Shown: in pieces, positions 10,582 through 20,240 of the stretch
How positions within the stretch are numbered: position 1 is the stretch's first letter
Layout of the letters: each line of letters starts with the position of its first letter
Source: a virus
Length of the DNA stretch: 20,715 nucleotides
Virus record (IMG/VR): IMGVR_UViG_3300049491_000300
Location: 1 to 20,715 of that record
Strand: one strand, 5' to 3'
Translations under genes and position numbers: made by a program
Notes under the pieces: model-generated
The model's database searches: none
Seen by the model: the letters and a program-made list of their open reading frames with translations, nothing else
Told to the model about the DNA's origin: nothing

Positions 10582-13527
10582 ATGGCGGACATTGCGCAAC
10601 TTGGTTTCAGCGTTTACACCGGTGAATTGAAGGAAGCCAAGACCGCGCTTGATGGTTTGGTTCCTTCGGCGGTCAAAGCTGAAACCGCCGCTAAAAAGCT
10701 TGGTGATGCTTTCGATGGTGCTGCAAAGAACGCGGATCGAATTGCCGCCGGTGCGGACAAAGCCGGTTCAAGTGTTGCAAATGCGGCGACCGGTATTGAT
10801 CGCAATACGAAGGCGTTGAATGTCAACAGCGCCGCCGCCGGTAAATCGAGTGAAGCGCAACGCCGGGCAGCGGCGAGCGCGGACATTCTTGAAACCCGCG
10901 TGAACAATCTTTTCAAAGCAACTTTTCCGCTCGCCGGTGCGATGGCAAGAGCGAACGGGCAATTGATCGATGCCGCCGATCTATATAAGCGCGGGGCGAT
11001 CAGCGCCGAACAATATCTTGGCGTCCAAACGGTTCTAAATCGTCAAATCGATGCGTTGAACGTCAAACAACAAAAATTCAATCAAGCGTTGGTTGGTGGT
11101 AACGTTGCGTTGAAAGGTTCTTCGGCGGCGACGGCGGGCCTATTAACCAACATTCTGCAATTGATCCCCGGTTCAAGCGGGTTGATCAATATCTTTCAAA
11201 TTTTGGAAAGCCTTGCTTCGGTCGCCGGAACATCGGGGGCGGCTGGTCAAGCGGGTGCGCAAGGTATCGGCGGTTTGGTTGATGCTTATGGTCAAGTGAA
11301 GGAATTCGGCGTTGAAGCCGCTGGCGCTGTTACCGCCCTATCAGCCGCGACGGTTGCAAGTGGCGGCGCTGCGCGTGCGGCGGCGGGGACATTTCGTCAA
11401 ATGGCGGTTGCCGTATGGGCAGCAATCGCGCCACTCTTGCCAATCATTCTTGTTGTTGCCGCCGCTGTTGGTCTTGTTGCCGGTGCGTTTGCGCTCGCCA
11501 CACGATCCATCAACAAAGGCAATGCCGATATCGTCGCCGGGCTTGGATTGACCGAAAAGCAATTGGAGCGGGTGAAGAAATCCGGCGTTGATACCGGTGT
11601 GACAATCGGCGACACGTTTACGGCATTTTTCCAAGTTGTTGGTTCGCGTTTGATGGAAGCGTTTGACGGGCCGTTGAAATGGCTTGCGCAAGCGTGGAAT
11701 GATACGCTTGATTTTATCACCAAATATGGTGCGAAAGCCATCGAATTCATCATTGGTGGTTGGGTTGGCAGCGTTTATGCTATCCGCAATGCTTGGAAGC
11801 TGTTGCCCGCCGCCATCGGCGATATCGCCATCGGTGCGGCAAACTTGGTCATCGGCGCGATTGAAAGCATGATCAATGGTGCGATCAGTCGCATCAATGC
11901 ATTGTTGGCGTTTGCGAACGGCGTTTCGTCCAAGCTTGGTCTTCCCGGTCTTGGTCAAATCGGTAAAGTCGATATGGGGCGGATCGCCAATCCATATTCG
12001 GGCGGGGCCGGTGCGCTCGGCGCGGGGATCGCCAGCGGCGTCCAACAGGGGCTTGCGGAAAGCAAGGGGATGGTTGGACGCTTCTTCGGCGACGTGCGCA
12101 AGCAAGCCATAAAGAACGCGCGTAATCGGATCATGGAAGCGGCTGGCGATCCTGAAAAACCGGGTGGTGCGAAAAAGGGCGATGGTTCATCGGGAAGCAA
12201 AAGCGATCCGTTTGGCGATATCGTGCGCGGCGCGGAACGGGATATTGCAACAATCAATGCGAAGATCGCGGGCGTCAATCTTTCGGCGGACGCGGCATTG
12301 CGTTTAACCAACCAGCAAAAGCTTTTGAACGAAGCCGCCGAAAAAGGCATCAAACTTACCGACGCGCAACGCACGCAATTGATGGGGCTTGCCGATACGC
12401 TTACCGATTTGCAAATCAAATTGAAGAACCTTGAAGGGTTCAAGCAAATCACCGAAGGCGCGGATAAACAGCTTGTTGCGTTGAAGGCGGTTCATGCGCA
12501 AATTGGGCTTTATGGCGAGGCGCTTTCGCGTGCCAAATACGAACAACAGCTTTTGAATGAAGCGGTTGAAAAGGGGATCACCCTTGACGCTGCCCAACGC
12601 AAGACCATCGCTGATAAGGCGGCGGAATTAGCGGCGCAAGACCAAACGAACACAACCGATCAATTCATGGAAGATCAGCGCAAAAAACATGAAGAACGCA
12701 TGATCATCCTTGGTCAAGAGCGCAACGAAATCGGCATGTCCACCGATCAGTTGACGCGGTATCGGATCGAAAACGAATTGTTGGCGCAAGCCCGACAAGC
12801 GAACATCGATCTAACGCCAGCGGAAATCGCCGCCATTCAAGGGATCGCCAAAGAACAAGCGACGGCTGAAAATGCCATTCGCAAGACGCGTGAAGCGCTC
12901 GATTTCGCCAAGGAAACGACCAAAGGGTTCTTCAACGATCTTCGCAGCAACCTAGAACAAGGCAAGTCGCTTTGGGCATCGTTCGCCGACGCGGTATCGA
13001 AAGCGATTGATCGTATCCTTGATAAGCTGATCAACGATTTCTTGGATAACGCTTTGAACGCTTTGTTTAGCGGCGGAAATTCAGGCGGCGGGATCGGTGG
13101 CATCCTTGGATCGATTTTCGGCGGCGGTGGCGGGTTCGGTGGCGGCGGGTTCGGTGGCGGCTTTGGCGGCGGGTTCGCCGCTGGTGGCATGTTCGGCGGC
13201 GGCGGATCGCTGATCAGTGCGCCGACGCTGTTCGGCATGGCGAACGGCAAGACGGGCATTGCGGGTGAAGCGGGGCCGGAAGCCATTGTTCCGCTTCAAC
13301 GGGGAGCGGACGGGGCGCTAGGCGTCCAAATGCTCGGCAAGAGCAACCCGGCGAACGCGCCGCGGATCAATGTCAACATCACCAATATCCATAATTTGAG
13401 CGGTGCGGTTTCTTCGAAGGATATCGTTGAATTGAACCGTCAAAGCGCCGAAAATACGAAGAAAGAGTTGCGACGGCAAATTCCCGGTATCATCACGCAA
13501 TTCCAACGCGATGGAACAATTTCATGA
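10582..13527 (+). CDS. Tail tape measure protein
   Basis: The 981-residue protein fixes tail length; at about 0.15 nm per residue the tail would be near 150 nm. The N-terminal 180 residues are helical and Ala/Lys-rich, consistent with coiled coils. Hydrophobic segments lie around residues 275-305 (WAAIAPLLPIILVVAAAVGL) and about 400-440. Three repeats of about 75 residues, each with an 'LLNEA.EKGI.LT.AQR' core, begin near 576, 653 and 727. A Gly-rich stretch (about 832-872) and the tape-measure ending AGEAGPEAIVPLQRGADG follow. GAAGG precedes the ATG closely after the chaperone stop. Its TGA overlaps the next ATG. Confidence 0.92.
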   Translation: MADIAQLGFSVYTGELKEAKTALDGLVPSAVKAETAAKKLGDAFDGAAKNADRIAAGADKAGSSVANAATGIDRNTKALNVNSAAAGKSSEAQRRAAASADILETRVNNLFKATFPLAGAMARANGQLIDAADLYKRGAISAEQYLGVQTVLNRQIDALNVKQQKFNQALVGGNVALKGSSAATAGLLTNILQLIPGSSGLINIFQILESLASVAGTSGAAGQAGAQGIGGLVDAYGQVKEFGVEAAGAVTALSAATVASGGAARAAAGTFRQMAVAVWAAIAPLLPIILVVAAAVGLVAGAFALATRSINKGNADIVAGLGLTEKQLERVKKSGVDTGVTIGDTFTAFFQVVGSRLMEAFDGPLKWLAQAWNDTLDFITKYGAKAIEFIIGGWVGSVYAIRNAWKLLPAAIGDIAIGAANLVIGAIESMINGAISRINALLAFANGVSSKLGLPGLGQIGKVDMGRIANPYSGGAGALGAGIASGVQQGLAESKGMVGRFFGDVRKQAIKNARNRIMEAAGDPEKPGGAKKGDGSSGSKSDPFGDIVRGAERDIATINAKIAGVNLSADAALRLTNQQKLLNEAAEKGIKLTDAQRTQLMGLADTLTDLQIKLKNLEGFKQITEGADKQLVALKAVHAQIGLYGEALSRAKYEQQLLNEAVEKGITLDAAQRKTIADKAAELAAQDQTNTTDQFMEDQRKKHEERMIILGQERNEIGMSTDQLTRYRIENELLAQARQANIDLTPAEIAAIQGIAKEQATAENAIRKTREALDFAKETTKGFFNDLRSNLEQGKSLWASFADAVSKAIDRILDKLINDFLDNALNALFSGGNSGGGIGGILGSIFGGGGGFGGGGFGGGFGGGFAAGGMFGGGGSLISAPTLFGMANGKTGIAGEAGPEAIVPLQRGADGALGVQMLGKSNPANAPRINVNITNIHNLSGAVSSKDIVELNRQSAENTKKELRRQIPGIITQFQRDGTIS

Positions 13528-14207
13528 TCGATCCGAAGATATGGGGCTTCCCCGCGTTTCCGATCAGCAAACAGCTTTTCCATGTGCCGGGGCTGGCATA
13601 CGAAGGCGGTTTCACCGCTGGCGGTGCGCGGATCATGTCGCCCGATGTTGGCGGGTTCGCCATGTTGGAAATCCAACCATCCATGCAAACGCGCGAATGG
13701 GAATATCCGTTTTCATCTTGGCTTATGTCCAAGTGTAACGGTCAAATTCTTCGCGTTCGTATGGCACCAACGCCGCAAGTGTTGTCCAAGCGTTCATTGC
13801 AATCAGCATATTGGGATGGCGATGATGATCCCGAATTGCCGTGGTCAAATGAAGAACCATGGGAAGGCGATCTTGCCGCCGTTTATTCGGTGGTATCGTT
13901 GAAGGGTTCCTTGCAAGTCACCGTTGATATGAGTGTGATAGGTGAATTCCTTCGCGTTGGTCATGTGATCGGTCATAAGAACGCCTGTTATATGGTTGAT
14001 GAAATCGACTATGACGAAGATAGCGTTGCGACGATCCGCGTAACGCCGCCATTGCGGGACGCGGTTGCGATCAACGATCCCGTCTATTTCCGCCCATGGT
14101 TCACCGGCGTCATCGCAAACGCCAGCGAAATTCGTGCGACCTATGACGCCGAAAACGTTGGTTACATTCAACTCGGCAAGATCGTCCTAAGCGAAGCGGT
14201 GTTGTAA
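13524..14207 (+). CDS. Distal tail / minor tail protein
   Basis: The 227-residue protein is the first gene after the tape measure (ATGA overlap) and TAATG-coupled to the next. Such genes usually encode the distal tail protein that starts the tip complex. It has a beta-rich make-up: WGFPAFPISKQLFHVPGLAY, FAMLEIQPSMQTREWEYPFSS, then ILRVRM, VVSLKGSLQVTVDMSV, FLRVGHVIGHKNACYMVDEI and VATIRVTPPLRDAVAINDPV. The latter half, with 'GHVIG....YMVDEI......ATIRVTPPLR.A', is the beta-barrel pattern of many phage minor tail proteins. No closer family is claimed. Confidence 0.68.
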   Translation: MIDPKIWGFPAFPISKQLFHVPGLAYEGGFTAGGARIMSPDVGGFAMLEIQPSMQTREWEYPFSSWLMSKCNGQILRVRMAPTPQVLSKRSLQSAYWDGDDDPELPWSNEEPWEGDLAAVYSVVSLKGSLQVTVDMSVIGEFLRVGHVIGHKNACYMVDEIDYDEDSVATIRVTPPLRDAVAINDPVYFRPWFTGVIANASEIRATYDAENVGYIQLGKIVLSEAVL

Positions 14208-14866
14208 TGAGTGAATTTTACGATCTTTTGGATGAATACCTTGGCGACGATGATGCGTTGACCGATATTCGCGTTGTTGTCCGTCGCTGTTGGTTTTATG
14301 ATTTCATCGGTGATCCGCTGTATATCTGGCAAGGTAAAGGGCGGTTGTTCACAAGCGACGGGCGAGAATGGATCGGCACAATCGATGCGAATGATGTTGA
14401 TTATCATGAAGCGCCGCCGATGCAAGATGCCCGCGATGGTTCAAGTGGAAGCTATTCGCTGGCGTTGACGCTGCCCGATTTGCCCGGTCAAGACGTTCGT
14501 GAAACATACGATGAATTGAAAGCCGAACAATGGCGTATCAGCAAACGAACCGTCACTTGTTATCTTGCGTTGTTTGAAGAGGGTGAAGGTTTGCGCCCGG
14601 CAACGCCAGTCGTGTTCTTCAAAGAATTGACCATGATGGCACCGAAGTTTTCGGAATTGCTGGAAACGAATTCCGATGGCGTCTTACAACGGAAATACAA
14701 GATCAGCATCCTTGCGAAAGATGCAAACTTTGGACGTTCAAACACGCCGAATGGAACCTATGCCGATGCGATCCAAAAGCAACGGGCGAAGGAATTAGGT
14801 GTTGCGACTGATAAGGGATCGGAATTCCTCGCCAGCCTCGCTAATCGGACGTATCGTTTACCATGA
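14207..14866 (+). CDS. Minor tail protein
   Basis: The 219-residue protein lies between the distal tail and DUF6950-like genes. Its N-terminal part includes RRCWFYDFIGDPLYIWQGKG and REWIGTIDANDVD, followed by SYSLALTLPDLPGQDVRETY; the middle has TVTCYLALFEEGEGL and VVFFKELTMMAPKFSELLE; the C-terminus is basic with NGTYADAIQKQRAKELG. This is the layout of minor tail proteins that precede NlpC/P60-type genes in the tip operon of siphophages and gene transfer agents. Function in the tip is inferred from order. It starts by TAATG overlap and ends by ATGA overlap. Confidence 0.65.
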   Translation: MSEFYDLLDEYLGDDDALTDIRVVVRRCWFYDFIGDPLYIWQGKGRLFTSDGREWIGTIDANDVDYHEAPPMQDARDGSSGSYSLALTLPDLPGQDVRETYDELKAEQWRISKRTVTCYLALFEEGEGLRPATPVVFFKELTMMAPKFSELLETNSDGVLQRKYKISILAKDANFGRSNTPNGTYADAIQKQRAKELGVATDKGSEFLASLANRTYRLP

Positions 14867-15279
14867 CCGATCATATTGACGATACCTTGAAGCGCTGGCG
14901 GCAAACCGAATTCGATTATGGCGAAGCCGATTGCCTGTTGTCTATTGGGGATTACATCAAGGAAACTTGCGGGATCAACAACGTCGATAACTGGCGTGGA
15001 ACCTATTTCAGTCAGAATGAAGCGTTGACGCTCGTTGCCGACAATGGTGGCGCACATGGGATCATCGATACGACCGGGCTTGAACAAATCGATCCTAGTG
15101 ACGCCAAGCGCGGTGACGTGGTTGTGATCGATACGTTGACCGGCAAGGGGCTTGAAGCGACCATTGGGGCGCTTTGCACCGGGCCGGGCGTCGCTGCCCG
15201 CCTTGAACGCGGTGTGATCGAAATAGATCGCCGGTTCGTCCGCATTACACACGCTTGGAAAGTCGCCGCACATGGGTAA
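14863..15279 (+). CDS. DUF6950 / NlpC-P60-like tail-tip protein
   Basis: In this 138-residue protein the FDYGEADCLLSIGDYIKET segment (Cys24) corresponds to the 'W...DC...' catalytic-Cys helix of NlpC/P60-type proteins, and RGDVVVIDT at about residues 84-92 to the following strand. The order is that of the DUF6950 family found before gpJ-like genes. A His in the usual position after the RGDVV strand is not obvious (the segment reads EATIGALCTG), so peptidoglycan hydrolysis is not assured. In this position the protein is thought to help the tail cross the cell wall or build the tip. It overlaps the tail-tip gene by 8 bases. Confidence 0.7.
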   Translation: MTDHIDDTLKRWRQTEFDYGEADCLLSIGDYIKETCGINNVDNWRGTYFSQNEALTLVADNGGAHGIIDTTGLEQIDPSDAKRGDVVVIDTLTGKGLEATIGALCTGPGVAARLERGVIEIDRRFVRITHAWKVAAHG

Positions 15280-17467
15280 GATCGGCAAAATCCTGATCGG
15301 TATCGGCTTGATCGTCGCAGGGATCGTCCTAGCGCCGTTCACCGGTGGTCTATCGCTGCAACTCGTTGGTATTGGCATTGGTCTTGTTGCGCAAGGCGTG
15401 ATCGGTTTGTTCACGCCGAAGCCCGGCACGAAAAGCGACGTTGGGCGCGTCAACGTCCGTGTGGCCGAACCGATCCGTTGGTTGAACGCCGGTCGCTGCA
15501 AACAAGGCGGTGCGGTGTTGTTCGCTGAATTCGATACCGCTGGAAATCTTTGGTATCTGTTAGTGCATTCGGATAGCATCCTTGTTGAACCGCTCCAAAT
15601 TTGTCTTGATGATATTCCGGTAACTTTGGATGGTTCCGGGTTCGTCACCAACAAAGAATTTCGACTTACCGCAAAGAAAGAGGCGGTGACAACCGATGGT
15701 GCGGGGATCGCATACGTTCAAGTTTGGACAACGACTTATAGTGAAAGCAATCCGACGCCGCCCGCGATCAGCGCGCTTGCTGGCGCATTTCCGTCCAAAT
15801 GGACAAGCAATCATAAGTTGGTTGGAACAACGTATTCGGTCATCAAAATGAATGCGTTGAAAAACGAAGATCGATACAAACTTTATAAGTTTCGCGGCCC
15901 GCTTGGTTTGGGCGAACCATCAATGGCGATTGTCGGCAAATGGTCACATGCATTCGATCCGCGCGATGAAGATCAAATCAACGGGACACCGACAACCTAT
16001 TTATTCACCCGGAATGCGGTGTTGCAATGGGCATGGTTCCGCACGCATCGTTACGGACGCAACAAACCGCGTTCATCGATCAATTGGGATAAGGTGGCGG
16101 AACAAGCCGAAATATGCGATCAAGTGGTTGAAGGCTTGGTTGGTGATCATGTTCGCTATCAGTGCGATATTTCGATTGCCGACGATCAGGCGCGTATAAA
16201 CGCGGAACAAGATATTTTGATGACGATGGATGCGCAACTTGTGTTTGACGATGATGGCAAGGTTTGGCCGCGCGTCGGATACTATGAAGCGCCAACGCTT
16301 GTCTTGACGCGCAATCGCGACATTATCGCGATGGAAAGTCTTGAAGCGCAAGATGGTGAAAGCGAAACACAAGGCGTAATCGTCCGCTATACCGATCCCG
16401 ATGCCGACTATGCGGTTCAACCGTCCGCGCCGTGGTATAATCCGCTATATTACAATGAAGGCGAAGCCGCGACGTTTTTGACATTCGAAGCGCTCGCCAT
16501 CCAAGATCATAATCAAGCAATGAGGATCGCCAAGGCTATCGGCATGCGATCCCAACCGCTTCATCGCATTGCGCCAACGATGGGATTACGCGGATTGAAA
16601 GCACGGCAAGAGCGCATCGCCAACTTGAATTATGACAACACCTTTGCCGGTGAATACGAAATCACGTCGCCCGTTGAAGTTGATCCCGTTGGGATTATTT
16701 GTGGAACAACGATGGTTCCGGTTGATCCTGATCGTTGGGATTTGCTGCCCGGCGAGGAAAAGCCGAAATCCGTCACCGGCGACATTGACGAAAGCGATCC
16801 GCCCGATGTTCCAACCGGTGTAACGCTGGCGCTCGCCAATGGACGCCTTGAAGCGACATTTACGCCGCCAGCGCGCGAAGATATTGGCTATGAATTCCAA
16901 TACATTCCAACCGCCGATCTTGCCAACGACACATGGGCGACGATGACAACCCGGATGGATGACGGGTTTGCCTATAGCGGGACGGTGGTTGCCAATATCG
17001 ATTACACCATTCGATATCGAGCAATTGCAGCATCGGGCCGCGTGTCCGATTGGTCATCGGAATATGCGGCAACCGTAACACCAACGGGCAGCGCGCTTCA
17101 AATGGCAGTTTTCAACAGTTGGATTGTTGAACAATCGTTTATGAGCATAGCAGCGGACGGCACGCTAACCATTCTTGATCACACGCGCCGCTATTCGGAT
17201 GGTTGGCCGGATCAAACGGTTCAAGATGCAATCATTGCAACCGGGTTGGTGGCAAATGACGTGCGATCCGTTGCTTATGATGATCCTAATCGGACTGGCG
17301 GAACCGTCACATACAATCTATACACGAATGACAACGACGCGCACGCATCGGCGGCAAATCCGGGGCGGCATTATATGGGTTATGTCATCGTTCCTTCAAC
17401 CGGGTCATTCGATGGCGGCGGCGGTGGTGTTCCCGGTGGTTACTATCAATATGAGTATTACCAATAA
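15272..17467 (+). CDS. Tail-tip / central fibre protein, gpJ-like with Fn3 domain
   Basis: This 731-residue protein starts with two hydrophobic, Gly-rich segments (about residues 7-22 and 27-47), as in the lambda gpI/J-like tip group, followed by VNVRVAEPIRWLNAGRCKQGG, a beta-rich body, and the region AWFRTHRYGRNKPRSSINWDKVA / AEICDQVVEGLVGDHVRYQCD typical of gpJ-like hub proteins. An Fn3-type domain spans about residues 508-605 (PDVPTGVTLALANGRLEATF to YAATVTPTG). The C-terminal part ends in Gly-rich and Tyr-rich residues. It forms the tip to which receptor-binding fibres attach. The next gene, probably the fibre, begins 15 bases downstream with GGAG before its ATG. Confidence 0.82.
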   Translation: MGKIGKILIGIGLIVAGIVLAPFTGGLSLQLVGIGIGLVAQGVIGLFTPKPGTKSDVGRVNVRVAEPIRWLNAGRCKQGGAVLFAEFDTAGNLWYLLVHSDSILVEPLQICLDDIPVTLDGSGFVTNKEFRLTAKKEAVTTDGAGIAYVQVWTTTYSESNPTPPAISALAGAFPSKWTSNHKLVGTTYSVIKMNALKNEDRYKLYKFRGPLGLGEPSMAIVGKWSHAFDPRDEDQINGTPTTYLFTRNAVLQWAWFRTHRYGRNKPRSSINWDKVAEQAEICDQVVEGLVGDHVRYQCDISIADDQARINAEQDILMTMDAQLVFDDDGKVWPRVGYYEAPTLVLTRNRDIIAMESLEAQDGESETQGVIVRYTDPDADYAVQPSAPWYNPLYYNEGEAATFLTFEALAIQDHNQAMRIAKAIGMRSQPLHRIAPTMGLRGLKARQERIANLNYDNTFAGEYEITSPVEVDPVGIICGTTMVPVDPDRWDLLPGEEKPKSVTGDIDESDPPDVPTGVTLALANGRLEATFTPPAREDIGYEFQYIPTADLANDTWATMTTRMDDGFAYSGTVVANIDYTIRYRAIAASGRVSDWSSEYAATVTPTGSALQMAVFNSWIVEQSFMSIAADGTLTILDHTRRYSDGWPDQTVQDAIIATGLVANDVRSVAYDDPNRTGGTVTYNLYTNDNDAHASAANPGRHYMGYVIVPSTGSFDGGGGGVPGGYYQYEYYQ

Positions 17468-17482
17468 GCGGAGTTTCATCTA

Positions 17483-20230
17483 ATGTCGGCAATTGATACC
17501 CTTCGCCAAGCTTTGTTCGGTGATCCGCCGGTTCCGAATTACAAGCCGTCGCGTGAAGGCGTGTTGCGAGCATTCGAAGAATTGACCGATCAGGCGTTGC
17601 TCGCTACTTTCGGAATTGCCACCTATTCGACAAAAGCGGCAATGGACGCCGTAACGCCCGGTGTTGGCGCTCCAAAGATTGCTTTGGTCAATGACGATCC
17701 GACGCCAGCGAACAACACGATCTATACATATCGCGATGCTGCATGGGATGAATGGACAGAATTTTACACAGCGATTGCCGCAATCGTCCAACCGCTCGTT
17801 GATGAAGCAACCGATGCGCGCGATGATGCTGTTATTGCGGCGGCAATCGCAGTTGCGGCGGCGGCGAGCGCGGACTATAAAGTTCCGCGAAATGCCGATT
17901 TTGAGAATGCAATTGCCGCCGCTGTTGGCGGGATCGAAGCCGTTTCGATCCTGTTGGACGCGGACGAAGCGACTTACGTTTTCAAAGTTTCGTTGGAAGC
18001 GTATGACAGCGCGGAAACGATCACAAGCGTAACGCCGCAAATCGGGCCGGTGATGGTTGCGAACGTGCGAGGTGCAGCTTATTGGCCGAACCTTCAAGCG
18101 ATTAAGAATGCCGATGGTCTTGGTCTTCATGATGGCATAGGTTTTTCAGGAACCGAATTCATTCCCGATTGTGGCGAAACTTGCATTGACATTGTTTTTT
18201 CGATGCAACCGGTTGCCGATACTTACGCGTCGATTGCCGCGATGAATGCGGCGATTGGCACTGGCGATGATGTTGATCTAGACGCGTTGGTTTACACCGC
18301 CAATCCCGGCGAGTTGATGACAACCGCCGCCGCCGGGGCTTATGGTCAACCGCTCGCCGATACATATCTTTCGCTTAACCATTATGGAACCGAGTTAAAT
18401 CAAGGTTATTGGCGGCGACAAGCCGGGACGTATCAGAATTTCGCGCGATTGAGCGATTACTTATTTGCCGGTGGTTCAACTATATCGCCGGGTGATCGCC
18501 GTCTTGAAATGTCGATTGATAATCTTGGTCGCATTGGCGGTTTTGTTTATTATGGTTCGGGCGGCGCACAAACGGGGCTTAATGCGCCTTATCGCGATGT
18601 GATCGCCGAAAGTGCGGGTGAATTGCAACATGCCCAATTGCATTGTCGGGATGGCATCGCAACGCTTGTTTGGAATGGTGTTGAAGTTAGCGGCGGTGCA
18701 ACGACCATTGCGACTACGCTGAATACTCTAACAATGTTCGGGCCAATTTATTTGAAATCGCTGATCGTCACCAACGGTTGCGACTATGCGCAAAATCGCG
18801 CGTTGCATGATTTGATCGCTGATCGTTACGGGCTTCCTCACTTGGATTGGACCGATACCGTTGATCTTGTCATCAACCAAGACCAATCCCGCACGTCCGC
18901 TTCGCCGGGTGGAACAACTGGCGATGCCAATCGTCCCGATGCTCTTAGCAATTGGAACGGCGAGACAACGGCGCGTGATGGTGGCGACGGGATCGGCGCA
19001 ATCGATTTCAAGCAAAGCAATCCGACGCATTCACCCACGCCGGGGCTTTATTCGTTCGCCAATCTTACCAATTCGCATAATATCGGGCCGTTCGGTTTGA
19101 TGCATTATGTTTATGGTCAAGGCTTGGGCAAAACGCAAAGCGGAACCGGAACCGAAACGATTGAATGCGGTCTTTGGGCGCAATATCGGAAACACGGCGG
19201 TAAGAACCATTTGTTGATCATCGGAATAACCATTGGTGGTCAAACGCACGCCTATCTTGAACAACGATCCGGCAAATATCTTCATTCCCTACCCGTCGAA
19301 AATTACGCCAATCTTCAACCGCGTGATTGGATCAATCGAGCGGTCAAGAATGCTCAAAAATGGGCAGCGGCGCGCGGGCAGCGCTTGCGGTTGATTTGCG
19401 TCGCCGATCAGCAAGCCGAAACCGATGTTGGCACGCCCGGCATATCCGCGACGCGTGAAGCGGACATGCGAGCATGGTATAGCAACGAATTGTCGCACTT
19501 GGTTGATGTGAACGATCCGCCGCCGGTCTTCATGACCAAAACCGCATCATATAGTTTTGACGGCTTCGGCAACGGTTCGAACACGGCGGGCGTTTACTGG
19601 CGCGATGATGAACAACGCCGGATCGGCACGCATCGGGACGGTATCTTTCGGCTTCGAACGCTTACGTCCATTTACGCACACCAAGGGCGGTTCATCCATT
19701 GGACGGCTTTTGCACAACGCAAGCTTGGTGAAGCCATGGGCGATATCATCGGACGCGCCATGTTCAGCGGCGATGACGAAGCGTTGCAACCGATCAGCGC
19801 GGTTCGTTCCGGCAACAACATCATCATGACCTTGAACAAGCCTGTTAGCATCGTCACAACCATGTATCCGACCGTTCTAGCGACGATCACAACCGGCGGG
19901 TTCAACACTTACGGATTGGTTTATACACCCGTTGGCGGCGTCAAGACGATCAACGGCAATGTAACGCTTGGCGGCGCGGGTGCGCTCGCAAATCGCGTCC
20001 TAACGATCCCCATTAGCGGCGGCGGGCCGGATGCTGGCGATTTCATTGACGTTACCGGCGCTGGCGCTCGTTGGACAAATTTCAAATCAACCGAAACGCG
20101 CACCGGCGAATATGTTGATCAAGATTGGCCGGTTTCGCTGCCTTTCGCGTCCGCCGCGCCGACGATTGATGAAGGTGCGCTAAACGACATAACCGAATGG
20201 CTTGCGCCTTCACACTTTGTTTTGACATAG
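17483..20230 (+). CDS. Tail fibre with lectin-like and SGNH-esterase-like domains
   Basis: The 915-residue protein probably binds and modifies host surface polysaccharide. Residues 1-140 would attach to the tail (Ala-rich helix about 110-132). Residues about 305-450 form a beta-sandwich with ISPGDRRLEMSIDNLG, RDGIATLVWNGVEV and the ending NRALHDLIADRYGLP, typical of concanavalin-like domains in phage fibres. Residues about 460-755 resemble an SGNH/sialate-O-acetylesterase domain: Ser469 in INQDQSRTS (usual GQS), QAETD at 644-648 (usual QGE-S/T-D), and His739 in RFIHWTAFAQRKLGEAMG. The motifs are degenerate, so activity is uncertain. A beta-rich C-terminal domain (about 765-915) follows. Confidence 0.75.
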   Translation: MSAIDTLRQALFGDPPVPNYKPSREGVLRAFEELTDQALLATFGIATYSTKAAMDAVTPGVGAPKIALVNDDPTPANNTIYTYRDAAWDEWTEFYTAIAAIVQPLVDEATDARDDAVIAAAIAVAAAASADYKVPRNADFENAIAAAVGGIEAVSILLDADEATYVFKVSLEAYDSAETITSVTPQIGPVMVANVRGAAYWPNLQAIKNADGLGLHDGIGFSGTEFIPDCGETCIDIVFSMQPVADTYASIAAMNAAIGTGDDVDLDALVYTANPGELMTTAAAGAYGQPLADTYLSLNHYGTELNQGYWRRQAGTYQNFARLSDYLFAGGSTISPGDRRLEMSIDNLGRIGGFVYYGSGGAQTGLNAPYRDVIAESAGELQHAQLHCRDGIATLVWNGVEVSGGATTIATTLNTLTMFGPIYLKSLIVTNGCDYAQNRALHDLIADRYGLPHLDWTDTVDLVINQDQSRTSASPGGTTGDANRPDALSNWNGETTARDGGDGIGAIDFKQSNPTHSPTPGLYSFANLTNSHNIGPFGLMHYVYGQGLGKTQSGTGTETIECGLWAQYRKHGGKNHLLIIGITIGGQTHAYLEQRSGKYLHSLPVENYANLQPRDWINRAVKNAQKWAAARGQRLRLICVADQQAETDVGTPGISATREADMRAWYSNELSHLVDVNDPPPVFMTKTASYSFDGFGNGSNTAGVYWRDDEQRRIGTHRDGIFRLRTLTSIYAHQGRFIHWTAFAQRKLGEAMGDIIGRAMFSGDDEALQPISAVRSGNNIIMTLNKPVSIVTTMYPTVLATITTGGFNTYGLVYTPVGGVKTINGNVTLGGAGALANRVLTIPISGGGPDAGDFIDVTGAGARWTNFKSTETRTGEYVDQDWPVSLPFASAAPTIDEGALNDITEWLAPSHFVLT

Positions 20231-20240
20231 GGTTGATCAG

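Noticed and set aside
11341-12105. 254-residue minus-strand ORF inside the tape measure gene
   Set aside because: It is a shadow frame with no start signal and a composition mirroring the + strand codons.
13075-13200. GGCGG-rich stretch as a DNA repeat or regulatory element
   Set aside because: It is explained by the Gly-rich segment of the tape measure protein (GFGGG units); the same applies to 55-95 in the scaffold-type gene.
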